DNA of 52,553 nt from Streptosporangiaceae bacterium (GCA_025964715.1 JAOPYH010000076.1:1-52553); one strand, 5' to 3'. Positions 8,335 to 17,127 are shown, numbered from the stretch's first letter. A program made the numbers and translations. Notes: generated by a model from the letters alone, not told the origin.

Positions 8335-9175
8335 TCAGGCGGCGGGGACGAGTCTGCGTCCGGTGCGCCGGCCCAGGTGGCGGCCGTCCCGGACGACCAG
8401 TTCGCCGTTGACCATCACCCAGGAGATCCCTTCCGGCTCCCGGGTGGGGTCGCCGTAGTTCGCCCGGTCACCGACGTTGGCCGGGTCGAACGCGACCAGG
8501 CCGGCCGCCTTGCCGGGGGCGATGAGGCCTCGGTCGTGCAGGCCGAACGACTCCGCGGCCAGGGACGTCATCCGCCGTACCGCTTCGGGCAGGCTCAGGG
8601 TGCCGAGCTCCCGGGAGTAGCGCGCGAGGATTCGCGGGAACGTGCCGTACATCCGGGGATGCGGCTTGCCGCCCACGCCCGGCGGCAGGCCGTCGGAGCC
8701 GACCATCGTCAGCTCGTGGCCCAGCGCGCGGACCAGGCCTGCATCGAGTGCACGATCATGCTGACCTTGAGCTCTTCCTGCAGCAGCACCCGCACGAGGG
8801 CCTCGAACGGCTCGATGCCACAGTCGCCGGCGATCCGCGCCAGCGATCGTCCGTCGAACTCGTGGCTCGCGGACGAGGCCACCACGATCCCGTCCCAGCC
8901 GGCACCGTGGATGTGGTTCTCCCAGGTGCCGTCGTCCTTCCCGAGCTGCTCGCGCAGGCGGTCGAGGTCACCGGGGTCCATGAGCCGGCGCAGGACGGCC
9001 GCGGCGCCGCCCTCCTGGAACCAGGGTGGCAGTGATGCGGTGAGCATCGTGCTGCCGGCGGTGTAGGGGTAGATGTCCTGACGCACGTCCAGTCCGCCGG
9101 CCCGGGCCTGGTCGAGGACGTCGAGGGCCGCGGCCATCCGCCCGCAGTTCGACCGCCCGGCAGGATGCCACACAG
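8335..9175 (-). pseudogene. D-aminoacylase-type amidohydrolase, C-terminal piece with frameshift
   Basis: Minus-strand remnant of an N-acyl-D-amino-acid deacylase-like metallohydrolase. It begins at about 9175 with the mid-protein AGRSNCGRMAAALDVLDQAR segment and continues through DIYPYTAGSTMLTA. A frame change near 8740 follows, after which LVRALGHELTMVGSDG reads on to the normal C-terminus at 8335. The first 260 or so residues, with the HxH metal site, are absent. An N-terminal piece of the same family lies 8.6 kb away on the same strand (17795-17947). Upstream of 9175 the frame continues to 9236 into unrelated sequence. Confidence 0.85.
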
Positions 9176-9362
9176 ATGGGAACGGGTCAGACCAGGTTAC
9201 GACCGGCGGGCGGTTGGTCATCCGCGACCGGTTCACGGTTAGCTGATTTTCTCAGCGGATCGTCTGGGTGGCATGTTCTCGCTCGATGGCTGGACGCTGG
9301 GATCTTCTGCCGCTACGGGCATGGGTGACACGGATTTGCTCTTGCGGCTAATTGCCGTACGG

Positions 9363-10074
9363 TCAGCGCTTCCGTGGTCGCAGTTGAGGTAGCCAGTATT
9401 CCGGTGACGGGGGGTCGCAGGCGATGGGCACCCAATCTTCGCGGTCGGCCTCGTAGCGGGGAGCCCATGAGCGTGGGATTGGCAAAGAGAGCGTTTCTTG
9501 TACCGAATCGGCCATTTCTGGCCAGGGCTGCTCATAGGTGAAGTTATTGATGAGCAGCGGAAAGCCAAGGCCGCTGAACTGCGGGCTCCACGTTCTGCTT
9601 ATAACCTGGCAGTAATTGTCGGGCTCGAATAGGACGGTGGCTTGTTGACCTTCTTCCGGGGCGGTATGCCAGAGAAGCCTGTCGCCGGGGACGAGCCGTT
9701 CCCGGCCGTTGATGATGCCGTTGGAGACCGTCTTTGCTCGATCCAGGTACGGGCGGGTCTTTGTCCCCTCCAGGGTCGGTGTCGCTGAATCCGGCCACAT
9801 GCTCTGGAGAGCGGGTTACGAAAATCTCAAGGAGATCACCGTCGGAGTGGGCCTGCCAGATGTCGATGATCTCTGCCAAGTTGTCCATGAGGTGCCGGAA
9901 CGCCATGAGCGTGGAGACCTGTCCAGTCCTCAGGGTCAGGGCGAGGCGGTCTCCGTGCTGAAGGCGACGGCGTTCGGTGCCTTGCCAGCTCTCGATACTC
10001 GCCGTCTCGACGCATGCGTCTTCCCCGTACGACCTGAAACTCACGAGACTGGCCAGGCATTCTTCGGGGCCCAC
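9363..10074 (-). pseudogene. Hypothetical protein broken by a frameshift
   Basis: Two overlapping minus-strand frames look like one protein of about 235 residues. The first part reads from about 10074 (MGPEECLASLVSFRSYGED) to a frame change near 9780. The second reads TLEGTKTRPYLDRAKTVSNG to a stop at 9363. Each half loses coding character at the same point. No signal peptide, membrane helix or family motif is recognised; the protein is rich in Trp, Asp and Glu. The start at 10074 is a guess. It lies inside the 9.2-17.8 kb block that separates the two amidohydrolase pieces. Confidence 0.45.
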
Positions 10075-10095
10075 ATCAAACTTGAGCGATTCAAG

Positions 10096-10329
10096 TCACC
10101 CGCCCCTCGGTTGTACTTTTACGACGACACCGACAACACCGGCCTGATCTACATCGGGTACTACGGGCCGCATCTGCCCACCAGCCGGACCAACTGAGGC
10201 GGCATCCCAGGTAGTCGCACCGGTCGCGGCCAGCGCGGCCTGCGCTTGGTCGAGGTCGCCGTCGCCCTTGTGTTCGAACTCGGCGAACGCGCCGAGCCCC
10301 TCAACCTCGTCGATGGCGCACTCAGTCAC
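10096..10329 (-). pseudogene. CYTH-domain (class IV adenylate cyclase-like) remnant
   Basis: The minus-strand N-terminal part reads AIDEVEGLGAFAEFEHKGD. This matches the late conserved strand of CYTH-domain proteins, where DEVEGLGxFxEIE is characteristic of the triphosphate-tunnel fold. The rest of the barrel is missing, and the following residues (from about 10250 downwards) diverge from the family. It is a short relic. Confidence 0.55.
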
Positions 10330-10345
10330 CGATTGCCCACCGCCG

Positions 10346-10364
10346 GGGTAGGGCCGCCCTACCC
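10346..10364. repeat. Perfect 9-bp inverted repeat
   Basis: GGGTAGGGC (10346-10354) and GCCCTACCC (10356-10364) are separated by one base. The repeat lies upstream of the 10459 gene, between the CYTH remnant and the operon. No T-run follows on either strand, so an operator or RNA hairpin is as likely as a terminator. Confidence 0.4.
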
Positions 10365-10458
10365 ATGGGCTACTTCTTCGCTTTGCGCCTTGACCTGTCT
10401 CCGGAGCCTGGTGTCAGCTGTGAAGGAACTTTCAGAAATCTTCGGGGAAGGAACGGCA

Positions 10459-10737
10459 ATGAAGATCAAATTCCTCGGTACAGACTCCGGGCTCGGGCAG
10501 TCCCCGACGCTGTTCGCTACGGATCGCGGGACGCTCGTCGTGCGTGGCTATGCGATCACCGATCCGGAGGCGCTCACTGCTCTGGGTGAGGTGCCCGAGG
10601 GTGAGCTGGACATCGAGATCCCGGCGGAGCTGCTGCGGTTCTTCGACAGCCCGATGAAGCACCACCCGCGGTGGGCGCCGGAGGGGAACTCCGAGGATGG
10701 CGATTCCGTGGAGGAGGACTCAGAGGAGGAGCGTTGA
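10459..10737 (+). CDS. Small acidic conserved-type hypothetical protein
   Basis: A 92-residue protein with a compact N-terminal region (MKIKFLGTDSGLGQSPTL) and a strongly acidic tail (EDGDSVEEDSEEER). ATG 10459 is preceded by GGGGAAGGAA at about 10444. Its stop overlaps the TTG start of the DUF6879 gene (TTGA), indicating translational coupling. Small genes in this position commonly precede DUF6879 and XRE genes in actinomycetes, where the small partner may work with the XRE regulator. No named domain is recognised. It is the first gene of the co-directional set running to 16211. Confidence 0.7.
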   Translation: MKIKFLGTDSGLGQSPTLFATDRGTLVVRGYAITDPEALTALGEVPEGELDIEIPAELLRFFDSPMKHHPRWAPEGNSEDGDSVEEDSEEER

Positions 10738-11258
10738 CCTTCCTGTCCTGGGAAGAGCTTGACGAGCTGTTCCATTCCTTCGAGCGGACCGCTCTGCGGC
10801 TGGAGGTCCGGGAACGCTACGACGCGGACGTGGAGCGGGAACCTCAGCGCAGGTTCCTCGCAGGCGAACCTGATGACCTGGTGTGGGCGCAGGGGTGGTT
10901 CGCGATGGTCCGCCAGGCCGTCCGGGAGGGGAAGGTGTTCCGGCGGGTACGTGTCGTCTCGTTTCCGCTGTCGGACTACAACGTCTACGCGCTGTGGTTC
11001 GCCGGGCACACCGTCGGCGCTGGGGAAGACATCCGCTACCTCGACCGGGTCGCGGCCGGCGATCTGCCGACGCTCGACTACTGGGTGTTCGACTCCGAGA
11101 AGGTCGCCATCATCCGTTTCGATGAAGAGGATCGGCCGGTCAGTGCCGAGCTCACCACGGACCCGGCGACGGTGAAGGAGCTGGCGGCCGCCTTGGAGGT
11201 CGCGCTCGGCCGTGCCGTGCCGCGTGATCAGTTCGCGGAGGCACACGGTCTCGGGTAG
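10734..11258 (+). CDS. DUF6879-family protein
   Basis: A 174-residue soluble protein starting at TTG 10734, with GGAGG at about 10724 and a TTGA overlap with the upstream stop. The sequence around FHSFERTALRLEVRERYD, the internal GWFAMVRQAVREGK and LDYWVFDSEKVAIIRFD segments match the DUF6879 family as I know it from actinomycetes, where it often sits next to XRE/DUF5753 regulators as here. The molecular function is unknown. It is followed after ten bases by the XRE gene, so the three genes are probably one transcript. Confidence 0.75.
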   Translation: MTFLSWEELDELFHSFERTALRLEVRERYDADVEREPQRRFLAGEPDDLVWAQGWFAMVRQAVREGKVFRRVRVVSFPLSDYNVYALWFAGHTVGAGEDIRYLDRVAAGDLPTLDYWVFDSEKVAIIRFDEEDRPVSAELTTDPATVKELAAALEVALGRAVPRDQFAEAHGLG

Positions 11259-11268
11259 AAGTTCGGCC

Positions 11269-12156
11269 GTGACGACGGTCCAGCACGCACGCGAGGCGCT
11301 CGGCGGCAGGCTACGCGAGGTCCGGCGTTCCTCTGGGCTGACCGGACGCGGGCTCGCCGAGCGTCTCGGTTGGCCGCCGTCGAAGGTCTCCAAGCTGGAG
11401 AACGCCCGGCAGACTCCCAGTGCCGAGGACATCCGCGGTTGGTGCGCGGCTTGCGGAGCCGAGGCCGAGACGGAGGGGCTGCTCGCCTCGCTGCACACAC
11501 TGGAGTCGCGGCACGCCGAGTGGCGGAGGATGCTCCAGGGAGGCGCGAGCGGGCATCAGTCGGAGATCGCGACCCGGGACGCGAAGACCCGGCTGTTCCG
11601 CGCGTTCGAGACCGCCGCGATACCCGGCCTGCTCCAGACCGCCGGGTACGCCCGCGCCCGCTTCGCCGAGGGCATCGCCGCGCACGGCCTTCCCAATGAC
11701 ATCGACGCTGCGGTGGCGGGCCGTCTCGCGCGACAGCAGATCCTCTACGACCCGTCGAAACGCTTCCACTTCGTGATCACTGAGGCGGTCCTGCGGTTCC
11801 AGACCTGCCCGCCCCAGGTCATGCTCGCGCAGCTCGACCGGCTCGTGGCCGCGACCACCCTGCCGAACGTGCGATTGGGCGTGATCTCCTTCGAGACCAC
11901 CTACGTCTCGACGCCCTGGCACGGGTTCTGGCTGCTGGATGAGGATCTGGTCATGGTGGAGACCGTTTCGGCGGAGCTGAACCTGACTCAGCCGCAGGAG
12001 ATCGAGGTGTACGGCCGGGTGTTCGCCTCCCAGGCCGCCGTCGCCTCCTATGGCAGCAAGGCACGCGCGATCATCATGTCCGTCATGGAGCAGCTACGCG
12101 CCGCGCTCCCTGGCGAGGCCGACGGCGCGGAGGGCGAAATCGGCGACCAGCCGTAG
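11269..12156 (+). CDS. XRE-family regulator with DUF5753 domain
   Basis: A 295-residue protein starting at GTG 11269, ten bases after the DUF6879 stop. Residues 8-65 form the HTH (LREVRRSSGLTGRGLAERLG, then SKVSKLENARQTPS). The rest is the DUF5753 domain that follows this HTH in many actinomycete paralogues, with the typical YARARF, FVITEAVLR and VSTPWHGFWLL segments. This class is best known with DUF397 partners; here the partners are a small acidic protein and DUF6879. A 130-base gap separates it from the radical SAM gene, so it may regulate that operon (inference). Confidence 0.92.
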   Translation: MTTVQHAREALGGRLREVRRSSGLTGRGLAERLGWPPSKVSKLENARQTPSAEDIRGWCAACGAEAETEGLLASLHTLESRHAEWRRMLQGGASGHQSEIATRDAKTRLFRAFETAAIPGLLQTAGYARARFAEGIAAHGLPNDIDAAVAGRLARQQILYDPSKRFHFVITEAVLRFQTCPPQVMLAQLDRLVAATTLPNVRLGVISFETTYVSTPWHGFWLLDEDLVMVETVSAELNLTQPQEIEVYGRVFASQAAVASYGSKARAIIMSVMEQLRAALPGEADGAEGEIGDQP

Positions 12157-12286
12157 CCCGATCTTTCCGCTCTCCCGAGGCCAGGGACCAGTTGCGAGAA
12201 ATTCGGAGAAACATCCTGGTATTCGCGCTCCGGCGAGTGCCACGCTCACGGCGATGTCCCACGGTGTAACCCAATGGAGGCGTTCC

Positions 12287-13465
12287 GTGAGTACAACGTT
12301 CGTCCCGCTGCTACCCGCTGATGCAGTAGCGGCCCTTCCGGAGCGGGCACGCGAGGTTGTCGAGTACCGCAAGTCCGGGCTGTCGCTCAACCATGTGCAG
12401 GGCTGCCCGCTGGGATGTGCCTACTGCATCCGCCACACCTACGGCTTGTGGGATGCCGACACGCCGGTCGCGCTGATGCCCGATGAGGAGGCCGTTGGGC
12501 AGTTGGTGAACCATCCGTACTTCACAGCGCACGCCACCCCGCTCCAGATCTTCAACCGGTCAACCGATCCGTTCCTTACCGGGGTGAGGGATCACCTGTT
12601 CGCCGTCCTGGAGGACCTCGACAACCGGGGGCTCACCAACCGTGTGCTGGTGATCACCCGGGCCGTCCTGCGCCGGGTCGACTGCGAAAGGCTGAACGCT
12701 CTCAAGCACCTGAAGGTGACGCTGCTGTTCACCTACTCGGGTATCGAGGACCGGCGGGTAGAGCCCTACCCGAGCGCGATCGCGGCCCGTTCCATGCGGC
12801 TGGCCTCGGCTTATGGCACCCGGGACAACCCCCGCCGGTTCCGGACCGTGTTCTACTGGCGGCCCCTGGTCCCCGGCCTGAATGACACCGCCCGGCACCT
12901 CAACCACGCCGCCGAGCTGTCCCGCTTCGCCGACGCCACGGTCTTCACCGGGTTGTTCTACCGAGCAGAGATCGCCGAGTACTACCGGGCGAAGGGTATC
13001 CCCGAGCCGTACCAGGGCACCGCCCGCCGGAAGATCGTTCCGGAGACGCTGGAGAGGCGCGTGCTCGCGGCCTTCGGCCGCCGGCCTCCCGGCGGATCCC
13101 CGCTGTTCCGGAAGACCTCTTGCGCGGTGTCGTACGCGCACGGGCTGCCGGACTACAACGGCCACTACGGGATCACGGAGCTGTGCGACATCTGCCCGGT
13201 GGCACAGGTCAGCCGCTGCGCTGGCGCTCATCAGGTCCCGACGGCACACGAACTGCAGATTGCCGCCGCGTCCCTCCCCGAAGCTGCAGGCTTGCGGGTG
13301 TTCGACATCGACGAGCGGGCCGCGCAGGTGGAGGGACTGCCCTCGGAGCAGCCGCGCTACTACCTTCAGCACGCCTTCGCCTTCCAGGTCCACGATGCCG
13401 GGCATCCGCACCGTCAGCAGCGGCACGGGCGGGCCGAGATCGGATGGGAGAAGACCGATGGATGA
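12287..13465 (+). CDS. Radical SAM protein with second cysteine cluster
   Basis: A 392-residue protein starting at GTG 12287, with GGAGG at 12276-12280. The 4Fe-4S S-adenosylmethionine site is C40-PLG-C44-AY-C47 (CxxxCxxC). A second cluster, C300-DI-C303 and C311, lies near the C-terminus and could bind an auxiliary iron-sulfur centre. The barrel region (QIFNRSTDPFLTGVRDHLF, VLVITRAVLRRVDCERL) loosely resembles the spore-photoproduct-lyase-like branch, but the assignment is tentative. No peptide substrate gene is adjacent. The ATG of the exonuclease overlaps its end (8 bases), indicating an operon with nucleotide and DNA enzymes; a role on nucleic acid or a nucleotide is the natural guess. 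Confidence 0.88.
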   Translation: MSTTFVPLLPADAVAALPERAREVVEYRKSGLSLNHVQGCPLGCAYCIRHTYGLWDADTPVALMPDEEAVGQLVNHPYFTAHATPLQIFNRSTDPFLTGVRDHLFAVLEDLDNRGLTNRVLVITRAVLRRVDCERLNALKHLKVTLLFTYSGIEDRRVEPYPSAIAARSMRLASAYGTRDNPRRFRTVFYWRPLVPGLNDTARHLNHAAELSRFADATVFTGLFYRAEIAEYYRAKGIPEPYQGTARRKIVPETLERRVLAAFGRRPPGGSPLFRKTSCAVSYAHGLPDYNGHYGITELCDICPVAQVSRCAGAHQVPTAHELQIAAASLPEAAGLRVFDIDERAAQVEGLPSEQPRYYLQHAFAFQVHDAGHPHRQQRHGRAEIGWEKTDG

Positions 13466-14087
13466 GACCAACATGCAGGCTTTGTGGACCTCGTTCCGGT
13501 TCGCCGTAGTCGATGTCGAGGGCAATGGACAACAGCCCCCCGACCTCGTGGAACTGGCCATCGTCCCGATCACACAAGGAGTGATCAGGACGCCGATCAC
13601 GTGGATGGTGCGCCCACCTCGGCCCATCACTCCGATGGCCCGCCGCTTCCACAAGATCACTGACGAGCAGGTGGCGGTGGCCCCGCCCGTGGCCGAGGTG
13701 GCCGAGGAGATGCGCACCGCCTTGGACGGGGCCGTCTTCGTTGCCCACAACGCCCACGTGGACCTCCGTGTCCTGGCCAGGGAACTGCCCGGCTTCCAGC
13801 CTGAGCACGTCATCGACACCCTGAAGCTCGCACGACGCCAACTTCCGGGCCGGGACTCCTACAAACTCGGCGCTCTGGTCGACGCCTTAGCTCTGGCCGA
13901 TTGCCTGCCAGACGGGCTCGCCCCCCACCGGGCCACCTACGACGCGCTGGTGTGTGCCCGCTTGCTCGCGCACCTGGCCACGCCGCCCGAAGCGGAGCCG
14001 CTGGCGCTCGCGGATCTCCTGCTCGCCTCTGTCGGCAAGCCCCAGAAGGGCGGTGGCGGCGATGGGACGGCTGCGGCCCTTTTCTGA
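13458..14087 (+). CDS. DEDDh-type 3'-5' exonuclease (DnaQ/RNase T-like)
   Basis: A 209-residue nuclease. Exo I motif DVEGNG (Asp and Glu metal ligands) lies at about residues 19-24, exo II HNAHVDLRVL at about 95-104, and exo III HRATYDA near residue 158, so all four acidic residues and the catalytic His are present. ATG 13458 overlaps the radical SAM stop, and the end overlaps the kinase start at 14062, so expression is coupled. The protein lacks polymerase or BRCT domains. It could trim RNA or DNA 3' ends; its company with a nucleotide kinase and MazG-like enzymes suggests DNA or nucleotide quality control. Confidence 0.92.
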   Translation: MDETNMQALWTSFRFAVVDVEGNGQQPPDLVELAIVPITQGVIRTPITWMVRPPRPITPMARRFHKITDEQVAVAPPVAEVAEEMRTALDGAVFVAHNAHVDLRVLARELPGFQPEHVIDTLKLARRQLPGRDSYKLGALVDALALADCLPDGLAPHRATYDALVCARLLAHLATPPEAEPLALADLLLASVGKPQKGGGGDGTAAALF

Positions 14088-14730
14088 CCACCGGCGCGGA
14101 CTTTTCATCAGCGTTGACGGCCCGTCCGGCGCGGGCAAGTCCACGATCGTCGCGCACCTGTCGCAGCTCCTCATCGCCGACGGGGAGCAGGTCCACACCA
14201 CCGCCGAACCATCCGGCGGCCCGATCGGCAAACTTGCCCGGGAACTCACCGAGACCACCACCGGCCCCGCGCTCGCCTGCCTGTACGCCGCCGACCGTCA
14301 CCACCACCTCGAGACGGAAATCCGCCCCTGCACCGAGGCCGGACAAATCGTGCTGTGCGACCGCTACGTTCCGTCAGGGCTGGTGATGCAGCGCTTCGAC
14401 GGGGTCGACCCAGCGTTCCTGTGGAGCCTGAACTCCCTCGCCGACAGGCCGGATCTGGCCGTGGTCCTCGAAGCGGACCCCGAGCTGATCGGATCCCGGC
14501 TGGCTGAGCGCGGCGCGCACAACAGGTTCCAGCTCACACCCGGTTCCAGCCACGCCGAAGCACACTTTTACCGCCAGGCGTGCGAACGCATCATTCAGGC
14601 CGGTTACGACGTGCTCCGCGTCGAAGTCGGCAAACGAACTCCCGACATGATCGCCGCGCAGATTCGTGACCGGCTGCGCGCGTTCTTCGCAACCCCGAAC
14701 GAGGAGACCAGCGATGGCCAAGCATGGTGA
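14062..14730 (+). CDS. Thymidylate kinase-like protein
   Basis: A 222-residue P-loop kinase. Walker A is GPSGAGKST at residues 20-28; the DR(Y/H) motif is CDRYVPSG at about residue 95; the LID region (RLAERGAHNRFQ) lies at about residues 140-152. It should phosphorylate dTMP or a related nucleotide to the diphosphate. It starts at ATG 14062 inside the 3' end of the exonuclease gene. A housekeeping dTMP kinase would normally lie elsewhere, so this may be a second, specialised copy. The odd feature is the company: radical SAM, exonuclease and MazG-like genes. Confidence 0.88.
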   Translation: MGRLRPFSDHRRGLFISVDGPSGAGKSTIVAHLSQLLIADGEQVHTTAEPSGGPIGKLARELTETTTGPALACLYAADRHHHLETEIRPCTEAGQIVLCDRYVPSGLVMQRFDGVDPAFLWSLNSLADRPDLAVVLEADPELIGSRLAERGAHNRFQLTPGSSHAEAHFYRQACERIIQAGYDVLRVEVGKRTPDMIAAQIRDRLRAFFATPNEETSDGQAW

Positions 14731-15052
14731 GCACACCATCTCCGAATCTGTAGCAATCAATGCTCCGCGGGACCACCGCCGTGAACACCTGGAGCGTCTG
14801 GCCGAAGCCATCGAGGCCACGACGAGTCTCCATCCCCGGATGGTCGCGGCCCACAGCTCAGGCATTGGCGCCACCTCCCTGTACGTGGTCAACCCAGCCG
14901 CCCGCCACCTGTCGGAGAACGTCGGCTGCGATCTATTAGACGGTGAGTGGTGGTTCACGTGGGCGCTGAGCACGAAGGGCACGCTCGGCCCGGCCTGCGA
15001 CGTTGACGGTGCGGTCAGGATCATCGACCGCGTGCTCGCCGCAAGGATGTGA
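14714..15052 (+). CDS. Hypothetical protein, 112 residues
   Basis: A small soluble protein starting at ATG 14714, overlapping the kinase end by 17 bases, with GGAG at 14702. A His/Arg-rich helical N-terminus precedes a segment with LYVVNPAARHLSENVGC and a Trp-rich patch (DGEWWFTWALS). No family is recognised. It resembles small proteins encoded next to XRE regulators and may be a host-specific adaptor. Its stop overlaps the next gene's GTG start (GTGA at 15049-15052). Confidence 0.65.
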   Translation: MAKHGEHTISESVAINAPRDHRREHLERLAEAIEATTSLHPRMVAAHSSGIGATSLYVVNPAARHLSENVGCDLLDGEWWFTWALSTKGTLGPACDVDGAVRIIDRVLAARM

Positions 15053-15321
15053 ACGACGTGCAGCGACATGCAACTGGTCGGCTGGTACTCGATGAGAAGA
15101 GTCGGCACGAGCATGCAGCCCCAGCCGAGCCCGAGAGCTTCCTCGCAAAGCTTCGCCGTGAGTTCCCTCACTGGGGCATCCTCGCGGAGACCCCCGTAGC
15201 TCCATGGGTAGCGATACGCGGCTCGCTCGAACTCAAGGCGAACGACGGCATCGAACTTCGGAAGAAGCTGCTCACGGCCACAGGCCGCGACGGGCGGTGG
15301 AGGGGAAGCCGTGCTCTTTGA
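15049..15321 (+). CDS. Hypothetical protein, 90 residues
   Basis: Starts at GTG 15049, overlapping the previous stop by four bases (translational coupling), and ends 11 bases inside the following gene. The first 35 residues are polar; the rest, FPHWGILAETPVAPWVAIRG, looks like a compact folded unit followed by a basic tail. No known domain is recognised. The tight packing with both neighbours is the main evidence that it is real. Confidence 0.6.
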   Translation: MNDVQRHATGRLVLDEKSRHEHAAPAEPESFLAKLRREFPHWGILAETPVAPWVAIRGSLELKANDGIELRKKLLTATGRDGRWRGSRAL

Positions 15322-15877
15322 CGATCACTACCCTCCGGGCGAACGGCTCCCGCGCCGACTGCGCGCCGAGTTCTCCTCCTTCTCAGGTCCGTTCGGTCCC
15401 GTCGTCTGCATGGACGTCAACAATCTGCGAGTGGGCGACCCGCTGACCGATCGGGGCTGGACCGAAACCGGCTACCGCTGGCATGACGCGCTGCACCTCG
15501 CTTACGTGGTGTGTCTCGGGTGGTCGCCGACGTTCCGGGCACTCGCAGGCCTCCGCCGACGCTCGCAACCCCGCACTGACCACATCGAGGACGGCGGGCG
15601 GGCCGTCGTGGCTGACGAGGCCATCGCCTGGGCGACATTCTGCTACGCCCGTACGCATGACTGGACGCGCCAACCCGCCGCCGACTTGCTCGACCGCGTC
15701 GAGGAGATGACTTTCGGGTTGGAGGTGTCGGCGCGTACGCGGTCCGACTGGGCGCACGCGATAGCGACCGGCCTCGACTGCATGCTCTCCCTCTGGAGGT
15801 TCGACGGTGGGACGCTCACCGGCGATCTTGATACCGCGACCTTGGAGTTCCACCCGCCGGCCGTGGCGGCCAGCTAA
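15311..15877 (+). CDS. MazG-like all-alpha nucleotide pyrophosphohydrolase
   Basis: A 188-residue protein starting at GTG 15311, with GGAGGGG just upstream. The segment GYRWHDALHLAYVVCLGW, followed by EDGGRAVVADEAIAWATF, matches a MazG-related group in which His, Asp and Glu residues of a four-helix bundle bind Mg2+. Such enzymes hydrolyse nucleoside triphosphates to monophosphates. It overlaps the preceding gene and is followed after 37 bases by a second, shorter MazG-like gene. Two MazG-type proteins in one operon with a dTMP kinase is unusual. Confidence 0.72.
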   Translation: MLFDDHYPPGERLPRRLRAEFSSFSGPFGPVVCMDVNNLRVGDPLTDRGWTETGYRWHDALHLAYVVCLGWSPTFRALAGLRRRSQPRTDHIEDGGRAVVADEAIAWATFCYARTHDWTRQPAADLLDRVEEMTFGLEVSARTRSDWAHAIATGLDCMLSLWRFDGGTLTGDLDTATLEFHPPAVAAS

Positions 15878-15914
15878 CATCGCCCGGCATCCACCGACAC
15901 CTGGGACGGTCACC

Positions 15915-16211
15915 ATGTGGGAATACCTCGCTCGGCTCCACAGCGGATTCCTCGCTGACATCGACGAACAGACCCTCATCATGAAGATCGCCGAGGAGTT
16001 CGGCGAAGCTGTACAGGCGTACATCGGCGTCACTGGGCAGAACCCGCGCAAGGGCGTCTACGGAACCCGCGAGGATGTCCAGAAGGAACTCGCCGACGTG
16101 ATCGTTACCGCTGGGATCGCCATGATCGCCATAGCGGACGGCGACGTCGAGCAGGCGCGCGCCTATCTGGAGAAGCGCCTCGCCGTCGTTACCGAGCGCG
16201 TGGGCGTCTGA
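15915..16211 (+). CDS. MazG-like nucleotide pyrophosphohydrolase, short form
   Basis: A 98-residue all-alpha protein starting at ATG 15915. It has the family's metal-binding pattern ExxE (EEFGEAVQAY) followed by ExxD (KELADVIVTA), in the right order and spacing for the MazG/dUTPase-like superfamily. Single-domain versions of this length act as dimers or tetramers on dNTPs or modified NTPs. It is the last gene of the co-directional set that begins at 10459. Confidence 0.85.
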   Translation: MWEYLARLHSGFLADIDEQTLIMKIAEEFGEAVQAYIGVTGQNPRKGVYGTREDVQKELADVIVTAGIAMIAIADGDVEQARAYLEKRLAVVTERVGV

Positions 16212-16529
16212 GCCTCGCTCGGTTGCTGGCAGGCCGGGCGGACACGCATTGCGTATCACCAAGGAGAAACGCTGCGCGGCCCCCATTCTCGGCCCGCGCC
16301 AGGCCACAATCTCCGCTCCGCTTACGATAAATGACAACCGTTCCTAGCGGCGCCGCCTCGGGAAGTGTGTGCTGCGAGCGAGTTGTCGAGTTAATTGCGA
16401 TACAGGAGCCACCTCCGATGAGGCTTGACCTTTTCTAATGAGTCGTGCCCTGATGGGTTTTCGGCCGCCCGTGTCATTCGGGCCGTATCGCGGCGGCGGG
16501 CGGCATTGTCAAGGAGGCGATCGCAGGAA
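16212..16529. other. Intergenic region without a supported gene
   Basis: These 318 bases are less GC-rich than their surroundings and separate the MazG-like gene from the ATP-binding protein. TACAGGAGCC near 16401 resembles a ribosome site but no convincing frame follows. A TTGACC at about 16427 could be a -35 element, but I see no good -10 at the right distance. I see no RNA gene or strong hairpin. Confidence 0.4.
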
Positions 16530-17017
16530 ATGGGCAAATGGGGCTACGGCTCGTCAGCGGAGTGGCTGGCGGGCTCGGGTCCGATGAGCTGGCGGCGGAC
16601 GTATCCGGGGCGGGCGGATCAGGCGGCGGTGGCGCGGCGGTTCGCGGCGTCGCTGCTGGCCGATACGGGACGCGGCGAGGAGGTGGAGTTCATCGTCTCG
16701 GAGCTGATCAGCAATGCGCTGCGCTACACCCGGTCGGGGGAACAGGGCGGCTGGTTCGCCCTGGAGGTCGCGCTCACCGAGCTGGCCTACGTGGCGGTGA
16801 CCGATCTCGGAGTGGCGGGAGACCGGCGGTTCAGCTCCAACAGACCCTGGGCGAACCCTGCGAGGGTGGTTGGGGTCTGCTGGGGGTCTCCAAGCTCGCC
16901 GTCGCGATCGGCATCCACGGTAACCCTGAGGTGGGGCACACCGTCTGGGCCGACCTCGCGCCGGTCGTCGACGAGAGCGAGCCTCAGCCGGACCTGGTGA
17001 CGCGCCTGGCGATGTAG
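16530..17017 (+). pseudogene. HATPase-type anti-sigma/regulatory ATP-binding protein, frameshifted
   Basis: Residues 1-95, from ATG 16530, match the small actinomycete HATPase family (serine-kinase anti-sigma type). They include the N box in VSELISNALRYTRSG and VAVTDLG for the G1 Asp region. Near 16822 the frame must change for the rest to fit: the other frame gives LQQTLGEPCEGGWGLLGVSK (the G2 box) and ends at 17017. GGAGG at about 16513 precedes the start. One indel breaks it. That could be real decay or a base-calling error; both halves keep good codon bias, so the break is recent or artefactual. Confidence 0.8.
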
Positions 17018-17080
17018 GCGGAGACCAGCCCGTAGGTAGCAGGCTGGTCCCCTGAGGCCAAGGTTAGGTCCCCGCAACGG

Positions 17081-17127
17081 GCTCCGCCCGCCGATCCCGT
17101 GTACGGGGTCGGCGGGCGGAGCTTTGT
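17081..17127 (+). terminator. Strong intrinsic terminator
   Basis: GCTCCGCCCGCCGA (17081-17094) pairs perfectly with TCGGCGGGCGGAGC (17109-17122). The stem extends inward by further pairs to a short loop, and TTTGTTCC follows on the plus strand. It ends transcription from the ATP-binding protein gene. Confidence 0.85.
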
